From: Clostridia bacterium
Lineage (GTDB): Bacteria; Bacillota; Clostridia; Oscillospirales; Acutalibacteraceae
Reading direction: 5' to 3'
DNA: 64,000 nt
Assembly (NCBI GenBank): GCA_017517865.1
Contig: JAFWYB010000038.1
Coordinates: 55,780 to 119,779 of the forward strand
Positions within the stretch are counted from its first letter, which is position 1; the number at the start of each line of letters is the position of its first letter. The notes below the pieces were generated by a model. It had not been told where the DNA came from and ran no database searches. It saw only the letters and a list, made by a program, of their open reading frames with translations. Shown piece after piece: positions 54,561-61,706 of the stretch. Made by a program: the position numbers and the translations under genes.

Positions 54561-55826
54561 TCAGTGTGACTGCCTTTTTGCGGCAAAGGCAAAAAAGCTG
54601 TCCTGTTCCCCTGCGAGTACGGTTGAAACGAAATAGCGGATTTCGTCCATAGCGTGGTCGTTTTCCTTCTTGGGTGAATCTTTGCCCGCCTTTTTGTCCC
54701 AACGGTAAAGAGAGAATTCCTTGATTGCGCCCTTGCAGAGCGGTGATATTTTTATCTGTCCCTGTCTGAAGGCACTCTGCACTCTTCTTATACCGTCGGT
54801 TACGTCGTTTTTCGCGGGTATTACTCTGAACCTGCCGTGTCTGCGTATACATTCAATAAATGAGGCGGCAGATGGGTCAACTATCACTGCCTCTATTTTT
54901 CTGTCACCGCACAGAGCAGCAAGGTCACTGTAATATTCTTCGTCGGTTTTCTGCTTGCCCTCAAGCCGTGAGGAATAGTAATACTCGTCAAAGCGGTACC
55001 ACACGTTATCGTGAAGACCCCACAGACCCATTGAAGTGGGGTTGACCGTACCGTAATCGCAGGAAACATAGTGCTTTTGAAAAGCGGGGGTGAGAGGCTT
55101 TTCAGTGTATTTTCCCTGTGCCGCCTCGGGGTAGACGAGACCGTCGGCGGCAACCCACAGACCGAGAACGAACCTTTCATAAAAGGCTCCGCTGTAAAGG
55201 CTTTCATATCTCTTTATCATTTTCTGTGATAAAGAGGGGTTGTCCTTCATAGTGAAATGAAGGTAAAGGCAGTTTTTTTCTTCGGCCTTTTTTATCCACT
55301 CCTCATAAAACCAGTGATGAGGATTTTCCGGATTACAGTTAAACCAGAAGGCGGAGCCGTTTACAGAGCAGCGGGCCAGGGCCTGTTCAACAAAGGAGCG
55401 GGGCATCAGAGCAACCTCGTCAAGAAAAATACCCGCGAGGGTTATACCCTGAATAAGAGAAGCGGAGCTTTCGTCGCGTCCTCCGAAAAGATAGTACCGG
55501 TTTTTTCTGCCTTCAAAGGAAATCTCGAGCATATTACTGCTGAGCTTTTCTTTGTATTCAAAGCCGGACTGCCTGAGGGCGGGTAATAAAGAGGTGAGTA
55601 CGTTTCTCCTGAGTGAGGCTATTGTCTTTCCGCAGATGGCGAAGTTTTCATCGTTGAAGCGGTAAAGTGACCATGCCACAAACGAAAGTGACATACAGGT
55701 GGTTTTGCCGCTTCTCACGGCGCCGTCACATATCAGCCCGTCATAACCGCAAAAAGGCGAGCTGTTGTGCCACCAGGAAAGAGCAATAAGCTGTTTTTTT
55801 GAAAAGCGTGAAAAGCTGCTACTCAA
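54561..55826 (-). CDS. Phage terminase large subunit (PBSX-like)
   Basis: About 421 residues. The packaging motor: ATPase Walker A GAVRSGKTT near the N-terminus, Walker B GIFLDEVALM, and a C-terminal RNase-H-like nuclease with Asp residues in CDYGTVNPTSMGLW and VIVDPSAASF. I place the start at TTG 55826, overlapping the small-subunit stop (TTGAGTAG), with GGAGG 9 nt before it; the ATG 55853 is further inside the small-subunit gene. The protein looks intact and functional. Confidence 0.88.
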   Translation of the reverse strand: MSSSFSRFSKKQLIALSWWHNSSPFCGYDGLICDGAVRSGKTTCMSLSFVAWSLYRFNDENFAICGKTIASLRRNVLTSLLPALRQSGFEYKEKLSSNMLEISFEGRKNRYYLFGGRDESSASLIQGITLAGIFLDEVALMPRSFVEQALARCSVNGSAFWFNCNPENPHHWFYEEWIKKAEEKNCLYLHFTMKDNPSLSQKMIKRYESLYSGAFYERFVLGLWVAADGLVYPEAAQGKYTEKPLTPAFQKHYVSCDYGTVNPTSMGLWGLHDNVWYRFDEYYYSSRLEGKQKTDEEYYSDLAALCGDRKIEAVIVDPSAASFIECIRRHGRFRVIPAKNDVTDGIRRVQSAFRQGQIKISPLCKGAIKEFSLYRWDKKAGKDSPKKENDHAMDEIRYFVSTVLAGEQDSFFAFAAKRQSH

Positions 55827-56295
55827 GACCGTCGGCCTCCAGTGCAAGCGCACCCTTTTCTATGGCAGAGTAAATTGAGCAGGAGCTTCCGTCATTTTCT
55901 CTGAGGTTAATCTCGCTCAGACGGTCAAGAGCCTTGAGGCGATCGAAAAACTTTATTTCAATATCGCCGCCTTTTTTTCTCTTGATTTCGGATATTCCGA
56001 AAAGGTCCATCTGCTCAATTTCCGCCGGTGAAATTTCATCTGAAAAAAGAAGCTTTACAGCGTCGCTCACACAGCCGAAGGCAAGTCTGTAATATCCCTC
56101 GGATATATTCTGATGTTCGGCCCTTCGCTGCTTTGAGCAATGCTCTATTTCTTTTCTGATTTCCTCTTTTTTGATAAGGCGCATACCGCTTCTTTCGGGG
56201 AAAGCAAAGCCGGCAGACTGCGCCGCCTCCTTTATGCTTCTGCCTGAGGAATAATAGCTGCAGAAAAGCTTTTCCTTTGAGGTAAGATTTCTGAT
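55819..56295 (-). CDS. Phage terminase small subunit without a canonical start
   Basis: DNA-recognition subunit of the terminase. The C-terminal part (GGDIEIKFFDRLKALDRLSEI) is typical. The frame continues upstream of the first ATG (56184) through a good helix-turn-helix N-terminus (NLTSKEKLFCSYYSSGRSIK, then EAAQSAGF), but no ATG, GTG or TTG precedes it before a stop. AGGAG (56303-56307) is 7 nt ahead of an ATC at 56295, so either AUC is used as a rare start or a former ATG has mutated. An ATG-56184 product would lack the DNA-binding half. Confidence 0.7.
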   Translation of the reverse strand: MRNLTSKEKLFCSYYSSGRSIKEAAQSAGFAFPERSGMRLIKKEEIRKEIEHCSKQRRAEHQNISEGYYRLAFGCVSDAVKLLFSDEISPAEIEQMDLFGISEIKRKKGGDIEIKFFDRLKALDRLSEINLRENDGSSCSIYSAIEKGALALEADGLE

Positions 56296-56358
56296 GGTGA
56301 TTCTCCTTTCTTGTGTTATTGCTTTAAAAAGCCTCTCACTTTATGTCTGAAAAAAGCT

Positions 56359-56385
56359 GTTTGTTGCACCCTTTATGCAACAAAC
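56359..56385 (-). terminator. Terminator-like hairpin before the phage cassette
   Basis: A perfect 10-bp stem, GTTTGTTGCA with TGCAACAAAC, followed on the minus strand by AGCTTTTTT. It lies 60 bp upstream of the terminase small subunit. No convincing promoter lies between it and the gene, so it may insulate or attenuate the cassette. Confidence 0.55.
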
Positions 56386-56457
56386 GGATAAGAAGAGGTA
56401 AAATTTTAAGAAAATATTCAGCCGTAAATTAAATGTGAATTTTTTTTGAATTTCTTA

Positions 56458-56486
56458 TTGACAAAAAAATAGCAGTAATGTATAAT
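56458..56486 (+). promoter_or_regulatory. Consensus promoter of peptide gene 1
   Basis: TTGACA (56458-56463), 17-bp spacer, TATAAT (56481-56486). A 7-bp stem with a GCAA loop (56495-56512) begins close to the predicted transcript start. Confidence 0.9.
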
Positions 56487-56537
56487 GAAATAAATTAAAG
56501 GGCAACCTTTAAAAATATATAATAGGAGGAAAATAAA

Positions 56538-56639
56538 ATGGCAGATTTTCTTAGAGAATATTGGGAAGATATTGTAGCTCTTTTCGATAAGATCTACATC
56601 TACATCAGAGATTGGCTCCTCGCTAACGAAGAGAAATAA
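56538..56639 (+). CDS. Tiny amphipathic peptide 1 (33 residues)
   Basis: Unrecognised family. The peptide begins MADFLREYWEDIVALFDKI and continues as one predicted amphipathic helix: hydrophobic pairs (FL, YW, IV, LF, IY, WLL) recur every 3-4 residues between charged pairs (RE, ED, DK, RD). Net charge is about -4, there is no signal peptide and no Cys. It shares W9, I12, V13, A14, F16, D17 and K18 with peptide 3, at identical positions. AGGAGG lies 8 nt before ATG. Coding support: strong promoter, strong ribosome site, paralogue conservation at protein level and a hairpin after the stop. Function unknown; PSM-like, membrane-active or signalling roles are possibilities. Confidence 0.8.
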   Translation: MADFLREYWEDIVALFDKIYIYIRDWLLANEEK

Positions 56640-56660
56640 TTCAAGATTGACTTAAAAGAT

Positions 56661-56690
56661 AAAGCCACCTTTACGGGTGGCTTTAAACTT
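56661..56690 (+). terminator. Hairpin after peptide gene 1
   Basis: A 9-bp stem, AAAGCCACC with GGTGGCTTT, 6-nt loop. The T-run after it is weak (AAACTTTGG). Confidence 0.55.
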
Positions 56691-56712
56691 TGGGGTGTCG
56701 AGGTTTGAAATA

Positions 56713-56741
56713 TTGACTTTTAAAGAATAAGAGTATAAAAT
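56713..56741 (+). promoter_or_regulatory. Promoter of peptide gene 2
   Basis: TTGACT (56713-56718), 17-bp spacer, TAAAAT (56736-56741). A 6-bp stem, GTTAGC with GCTAAC (56749-56765), lies at the predicted transcript start. Confidence 0.75.
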
Positions 56742-56789
56742 GGAAGCAGTTAGCAGTTGGCTAACAAATAAAAATGAGAGGAGAAAAAT

Positions 56790-56912
56790 ATGAAAGAGTT
56801 CTGGGATGAGTTCGGCTATGAAATCACACAGCTTTTAGCGGAGGTATTTAACTGGATTTTAGGACTTTTCGGAATTGAGATTCCTGAAAATCTTCCCGAA
56901 GACATTGAGTAA
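56790..56912 (+). CDS. Tiny amphipathic peptide 2 (40 residues)
   Basis: Unrecognised family. Residues 1-20 are MKEFWDEFGYEITQLLAEVF, followed by a very hydrophobic NWILGLFGIEIP and an acidic tail (ENLPEDIE). Predicted amphipathic helix; net charge about -9; no signal peptide. It lacks the IVA-F-DK core of peptides 1 and 3 but shares size, Trp placement, promoter layout, 5' stem-loop and AGGAG ribosome site. The acidic Pro-containing tail resembles peptide 4. No separate terminator is evident after it. Confidence 0.72.
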   Translation: MKEFWDEFGYEITQLLAEVFNWILGLFGIEIPENLPEDIE

Positions 56913-56964
56913 TTTGTATTTGAGAAAAAACACACCGATTTATGAATTTTTTTTGAATTAAGCG

Positions 56965-56993
56965 TTGACAAACTATAAATATTATTGTATAAT
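56965..56993 (+). promoter_or_regulatory. Consensus promoter of peptide gene 3
   Basis: TTGACA (56965-56970), 17-bp spacer, TATAAT (56988-56993). A 6-bp stem, TAAGGG with CCCTTA (57004-57019), lies near the predicted transcript start. Confidence 0.9.
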
Positions 56994-57043
56994 CGAATTA
57001 CCCTAAGGGAGTGCCCTTAAATTTAATAAGGAGGAACACAATA

Positions 57044-57133
57044 ATGGATAAGTGGATCATGGAAAACTGGGCAGCTATCGTTGCTTTCTTTGACAAGCTC
57101 TTCGGCATAGTTAAATCAATTCTCGAGAAATAA
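57044..57133 (+). CDS. Tiny amphipathic peptide 3 (29 residues)
   Basis: Paralogue of peptide 1: begins MDKWIMENWAAIVAFFDKL and ends in IVKSILEK. Seven of twelve residues in the 8-19 block are identical to peptide 1, while the codons differ, which indicates selection on the protein. Net charge is about zero. One amphipathic helix over its whole length, no signal peptide. AAGGAGG lies 9 nt before ATG. A clear terminator follows. Function unknown. Confidence 0.8.
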   Translation: MDKWIMENWAAIVAFFDKLFGIVKSILEK

Positions 57134-57176
57134 TTTAACTATAAACACAGTTTTAAAATTTAAATTTTAAAATTGG

Positions 57177-57206
57177 GAGTCACCTTTCGGTGGCTCTTAA
57201 TTTTTT
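57177..57206 (+). terminator. Terminator of peptide gene 3
   Basis: An 8-bp stem, GAGTCACC with GGTGGCTC (one G-T pair), TTTC loop, followed by TTAATTTTTTG. Confidence 0.75.
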
Positions 57207-57261
57207 GTATTTTTCCTCTTTATTTTTTCAGGGAGATATAATATAATATAGAAAGAACACA

Positions 57262-57286
57262 CACCCGATGATAAGCTTATCGGGTG
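57262..57286 (+). promoter_or_regulatory. Hairpin in the mfd leader
   Basis: A perfect 8-bp stem, CACCCGAT with ATCGGGTG, 9-nt loop, ending 22 nt before the mfd start codon. A TATAAT (57242-57247) lies just upstream but has no good -35. Role unknown. Confidence 0.4.
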
Positions 57287-57308
57287 CAATGCTGCGTGAG
57301 GTGAAAAA

Positions 57309-60300
57309 ATGTCAGGCTTTTTAAAGATGCTTGAAGGTAAAATTGAATACGAGAGTGTCAGAAACGCAATAGCTTGCGGCAGACTGCCTATGGGCATAAT
57401 AGGCCTTTCACAGATACACAAGGCTCATTATATCGCGTCGCTTTGTGAGCAGACCGACAGAAAAGCACTTGTAATCTGCCCCGATGAGGGCTCAGCCTCA
57501 AGGCTTTGCGAGGATCTTAACAGCTTAAGTGAAAAGGCTTTGCTTTATGTTGCCAGGGATTTCAACTTCCGCGGTGCGGATAATAAATCCCACGAATTTG
57601 AGCAGAAGAGAATTGATGTGCTTGCCCGCGTTGTCAGCGGAGATTACCGCTACGTGGTGTGCAGTGTTGAGGCGGCGGTACAGCTCACTTTGCCTGTGCA
57701 GGAGCTGAAACGGAGAACTCTTGTGCTTAAGGTGGGCGAGGAAAAAACTACTCACGAAATAGTAAACACCCTTATTTCTGCAGGCTATGTAAGAACGGAG
57801 CAGGTTGAGGGCGTGGGTCAGTTTGCTTTAAGAGGCGGTATTCTGGATATTTTTGCACCCGGCTTTTCTCAGCCCTGTCGTGCAGAATTCTGGGGCGACA
57901 GTATAGACTCACTTTCTTTTTTTGATATTGAAACACAAAGAAGAACCGATGTTATAAACGAATTCAGCATAACCCCATCTACGGAGGTGCTGTTTGATTC
58001 TCTTTCGGTTATGAAAGAAAGGCTGACTGAGTTTTTGGCTTCGGTTAAGGGCAAGGGCTCGGTAAAGGCAAAGCAGATGATAGGCGAGGATATAGAAAAG
58101 CTTGAGCATTTTATTCACGTGGGTGCTCCCGATAAATATTTGTCTCTGGCCTACGACGAGCTTCACACGGTTTTTGATTATATGAAGGGCGATCTTCTGT
58201 TTGTAAGTGAAAGCTCGGCAGTGAAACAAAAGTATAACAGCTTTTCCGCACTGCTGAATGAGGATATGAAGGCTATGTTTACCGAGGGTATACTCACCAA
58301 GGGCCTTGACAGATTTATTCTTTCCTTCAGTGAGCTTCTTACGCAGTATGAGAAAAGCGGTGCAATTTTTAACGACACTCTGGCGAGGGGCTCCTTTGAC
58401 GTGCCCGTACGTGAGCTTGTGAGCATAAACGCAAGGCTTCTTTCCCGCTGGGACGGCACCTTTTCTTATCTGACTGAGGATCTTAAGCCTGCAATATATA
58501 ACGGTTATACGGTTGTTGTTATGGCGGGAACCGAAAAAAGTGCAAAGGAGCTTGCCTATGACCTTGAAACAGAGGAAATAAAGGCTCACTATTTTCCCGT
58601 TGTACCTGCTGAGTTTCCGAAGGGTACAGTTTCGGTAATAGGCGGCAGTGTCTCCTCCGGCTTTGAGTACCCGGGAGATAAATTTATGCTTTTCTCTTAC
58701 GGCAGAGCTCAGCACAAAAGTGAAACAAAGCCGAAAAGACGGTTCAAAAGCGGTAAGGGTATAGCATCTCTTGATGAAATCACCCGCGGTGACTATGTGG
58801 TACACGCCGTTCACGGTATAGGCATATTTGACGGTATAAAGACTATGAACGTCGGCGGTAAAATAAAGGACTTTATCAAGGTCAACTTCCGTGGCAGTGA
58901 TGTGCTTTACGTGCCCGTAACACAGCTCGACCTTATTTCAAAATACATTTCTCCCAAGGATACGGATAAGGCAATTAAGCTCAACCGACTCGGGTCTGAC
59001 GAGTGGAAAAACACCCGTGCAAGGGTAAGGAGTGCGGTAAGGGATATGGCGAAGGAGCTGACAAAGCTTTACAGTGCCAGAATGAATTCGAGGGGCTTTG
59101 CTTTCTCACCCGACATTGATATGCAGAACGATTTTGAGCGCCGCTTTGAGTTTGAAGAAACCGAGGATCAGCTTATTGCCGTAAACGAAATCAAAAGAGA
59201 TATGGAAAGAAGCGCACCTATGGACAGGCTTCTCTGCGGTGACGTGGGCTTCGGCAAAACCGAGGTCGCTCTCAGAGCCGTATTCAAGTGTATTGCCGAC
59301 GGTAAGCAGTGTGCAATTCTCGTACCGACGACAATACTTGCCTTTCAGCATTTTCAGACTATAAAGAAGCGTTTCGACGGCTTCCCCGTTGAAATAGATA
59401 TGCTTTCACGCTTCCGTACCCAGAGCGAAAGAACTAAAGTCAAGGCACGCCTCAAAAGAGGCAGCATAGATATAATTGTAGGCACCCACAGCATAATTGC
59501 AAAAAGCGTAGAGTTCAAGGATTTAGGTCTTCTCGTTGTTGACGAGGAACAGCGCTTCGGTGTTGCACAGAAGGAAAAGCTGAAGGAAAAGTTTCCTCAT
59601 GTTGACGTGCTGACTCTTTCAGCAACACCCATTCCCCGTACTCTCAATATGGCAATGACGGGTATAAGGGATATGTCGGTGCTTGAAATGGCTCCTGTGG
59701 GCAGACATCCCGTTCAGAGCTACGTTGTGCCTCACGATATGGAAATACTCTCTGAGGCTATGGAAAGAGAACTTCGCAGAGGCGGTCAGGTATATTATCT
59801 TCATAACCGCATAGAATCAATAGATGCCAGGGTGGCGCAGATAAAAAAATATCTGCCCGATGCCAGAATCGGTATCGGACACGGTAAAATGACAGAGGAG
59901 GAGCTCAGCGAGGTCTGGAGAAAGCTTCTTGAAAATGAGATTGACATTCTTGTTTGTACAACCATAATAGAAACGGGCGTTGACGTACCTAATGTAAACA
60001 CGCTGATTATTGAAGAGGCAGATAAAATGGGGCTTGCCCAGCTTCACCAGATAAGGGGCAGAGTAGGGCGAAGCTCAAGAAGAGCCTACGCTTATTTTAC
60101 CTATAGCAAAAACCGTGAGCTTACCGAAATCGCGCAGAGAAGGCTTTCTGCCATAAGAGAATTCACCGAATTCGGCTCGGGATTCCGTATTGCTATGCGC
60201 GACCTTGAGATAAGAGGTGCGGGTAATATACTCGGTGCTCAGCAGCACGGGCACATGGAGGCGGTAGGCTATGATATGTATCTGAAAATTCTTTCTGAAA

Positions 60301-60773
60301 CCGTTGACGAGGAAAAGACGGGCATAGCAACCGAGGAGAAAAAGGAATGCGTTATTGATATATCTGTTGATGCCCACATTCCGGAAAGCTATATTGATGC
60401 AGTCAAAAACCGCATAGGTATGTATAAGCGTATTGCCTCGATAGAAACAGGTGAGGACGCTATGGACGTTATGGATGAGTTTATCGATCGCTTCGGTGAA
60501 CCGCCTGCAAGTGTAAAGGGACTTGTTGATGTGGCACTTCTCAGAGCAAAGGCGGCAAAGCTCGGAATATATGAAATCAAACAGCAGAACGGAATGATTC
60601 TTGCCTTTACCGATGACCTTAAGCCGGATTTTGTTTCGGCGGTAGGACATAAGCTCAGAGGCAGAGCGATGATCAGCGCGGCAAAAACATCGCCTTACAT
60701 TTCCTTCAAGCTTCAGGGCAAGCCGCCCGTTGAAGCAATCAAGGAGCTTATTACGGCTCTTTCGGCAGAATAA
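57309..60773 (+). CDS. mfd: Transcription-repair coupling factor
   Basis: Displaces RNA polymerase stalled at DNA damage and recruits UvrA. 1154 residues: UvrB-like domain (LALRGGILDIFAPG region), RNA-polymerase interaction (CarD-like) domain from GDYVVHAVHGIGIFDGI, superfamily 2 helicase with Walker A GDVGFGKTEVALRA and DEEQRFG (DEEx box), motif VI QIRGRVGRSSRRAY, and a C-terminal TRCF domain. RBS GAGGTG before ATG 57309. All parts are intact. Monocistronic. Confidence 0.97.
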   Translation: MSGFLKMLEGKIEYESVRNAIACGRLPMGIIGLSQIHKAHYIASLCEQTDRKALVICPDEGSASRLCEDLNSLSEKALLYVARDFNFRGADNKSHEFEQKRIDVLARVVSGDYRYVVCSVEAAVQLTLPVQELKRRTLVLKVGEEKTTHEIVNTLISAGYVRTEQVEGVGQFALRGGILDIFAPGFSQPCRAEFWGDSIDSLSFFDIETQRRTDVINEFSITPSTEVLFDSLSVMKERLTEFLASVKGKGSVKAKQMIGEDIEKLEHFIHVGAPDKYLSLAYDELHTVFDYMKGDLLFVSESSAVKQKYNSFSALLNEDMKAMFTEGILTKGLDRFILSFSELLTQYEKSGAIFNDTLARGSFDVPVRELVSINARLLSRWDGTFSYLTEDLKPAIYNGYTVVVMAGTEKSAKELAYDLETEEIKAHYFPVVPAEFPKGTVSVIGGSVSSGFEYPGDKFMLFSYGRAQHKSETKPKRRFKSGKGIASLDEITRGDYVVHAVHGIGIFDGIKTMNVGGKIKDFIKVNFRGSDVLYVPVTQLDLISKYISPKDTDKAIKLNRLGSDEWKNTRARVRSAVRDMAKELTKLYSARMNSRGFAFSPDIDMQNDFERRFEFEETEDQLIAVNEIKRDMERSAPMDRLLCGDVGFGKTEVALRAVFKCIADGKQCAILVPTTILAFQHFQTIKKRFDGFPVEIDMLSRFRTQSERTKVKARLKRGSIDIIVGTHSIIAKSVEFKDLGLLVVDEEQRFGVAQKEKLKEKFPHVDVLTLSATPIPRTLNMAMTGIRDMSVLEMAPVGRHPVQSYVVPHDMEILSEAMERELRRGGQVYYLHNRIESIDARVAQIKKYLPDARIGIGHGKMTEEELSEVWRKLLENEIDILVCTTIIETGVDVPNVNTLIIEEADKMGLAQLHQIRGRVGRSSRRAYAYFTYSKNRELTEIAQRRLSAIREFTEFGSGFRIAMRDLEIRGAGNILGAQQHGHMEAVGYDMYLKILSETVDEEKTGIATEEKKECVIDISVDAHIPESYIDAVKNRIGMYKRIASIETGEDAMDVMDEFIDRFGEPPASVKGLVDVALLRAKAAKLGIYEIKQQNGMILAFTDDLKPDFVSAVGHKLRGRAMISAAKTSPYISFKLQGKPPVEAIKELITALSAE

Positions 60774-60783
60774 AAACAAGAAA

Positions 60784-60820
60784 GGGCGACCTTGTACAGG
60801 GTCGCCCAAAAGTTTTTTTA
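60784..60820 (+). terminator. mfd terminator
   Basis: An 8-bp stem, GGGCGACC with GGTCGCCC, followed by AAAAGTTTTTTT. It also overlaps the end of the convergent hemolysin III gene. Confidence 0.8.
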
Positions 60821-61477
60821 TATAAAAATTATAAATCTGCAAATTGCGTAAAAGTGTATTCCGCTGCCCAGCATAACGAAAATATGAAAAATCGGGTGAA
60901 AGACCGGTCTCTTTGCACCCAGTCCGCAAAAAACTGCCCCGATAAGATAAAAAACACAGCCGAAAACCAACCAGCCAAAGCCGCCTCTGTTAAGCTCGCC
61001 GAGCCTCGGCACTGCGCTCAGAAGCATTGAAAGACCGCATACTATATATACTGCCATAGTCAGCGCTTTCAGCCTTTCAAAAAAGAAAAGCTTTGAAAAA
61101 ATTCCGAAAAGAGCACACAGCCAACCGCAGACAAAAACGGCAATGCCGTGGGCGGGGCTTACATTGTAAAGAGATATAAGTGCACATGGCGTTGCCGTGC
61201 CTGCAATAAGCAGAGGTACGGCCGAATGGTCAACGAGCCTTGCAACGCGCTTTGCCTGTGAGGGCTTCAGGGCATGGTAAACGGTTGAGGCGGTATAAAC
61301 CGCAAGAAGAGTTGCCCCGTAAATAAGGCTGCATACTTCTTTTCTTACCGTATCCGCATTTGTGAGCATAAAAAACACGCCTGCAACAGACAGCACTGCA
61401 CCGATAAGGTGGGTGAGGAAATTATAGCTTTCAATTTTCTTCGGATATTCAATAACCTCAACATCTTTACCTATCAT
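60818..61477 (-). CDS. Hemolysin III / PAQR-family membrane protein (TrhA-like)
   Basis: 219 residues with seven helices. The family's metal-binding residues are visible: ESYNFLTHLIGAVLS near the N-terminus, STVYHALKP and VDHSAVPLLIAGT in the middle, and HPIFHIFVMLGSGIHFYAI at the end (HxxxH). These proteins are homologues of adiponectin receptors and in bacteria help membrane lipid homeostasis; the hemolysin label is historical. Monocistronic. Confidence 0.9.
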   Translation of the reverse strand: MIGKDVEVIEYPKKIESYNFLTHLIGAVLSVAGVFFMLTNADTVRKEVCSLIYGATLLAVYTASTVYHALKPSQAKRVARLVDHSAVPLLIAGTATPCALISLYNVSPAHGIAVFVCGWLCALFGIFSKLFFFERLKALTMAVYIVCGLSMLLSAVPRLGELNRGGFGWLVFGCVFYLIGAVFCGLGAKRPVFHPIFHIFVMLGSGIHFYAICRFIIFI

Positions 61478-61623
61478 AATATCATCTCCGCTTATATTTT
61501 ACAGCAATAAAAATATAAGGTCAATATATTACCCGAGGCAAACGGGTTAAAAAATATAAACATTGACGGGAAGATTTATCACTTTCTACAAATTTAGATA
61601 AAAACGGAAAACATACTTGAAAG

Positions 61624-61652
61624 TTGACTCTGTTTTTTGATAATATCATAAT
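61624..61652 (+). promoter_or_regulatory. Probable promoter of the Na/Pi cotransporter
   Basis: TTGACT (61624-61629), 17-bp spacer, CATAAT (61647-61652), 55 bp before the start codon. Confidence 0.55.
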
Positions 61653-61706
61653 AGGTGAGTTTAACATTTATGAAAAAAGCCAATTTGAAGTAAAAAGAGG
61701 TGCAAT

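Noticed and set aside
56538-57133. Tiny peptides as type I toxin-antitoxin toxins
   Set aside because: No convergent or antisense promoter overlapping the ORFs was found, and the helices are interrupted by charged pairs rather than forming a single hydrophobic membrane span.
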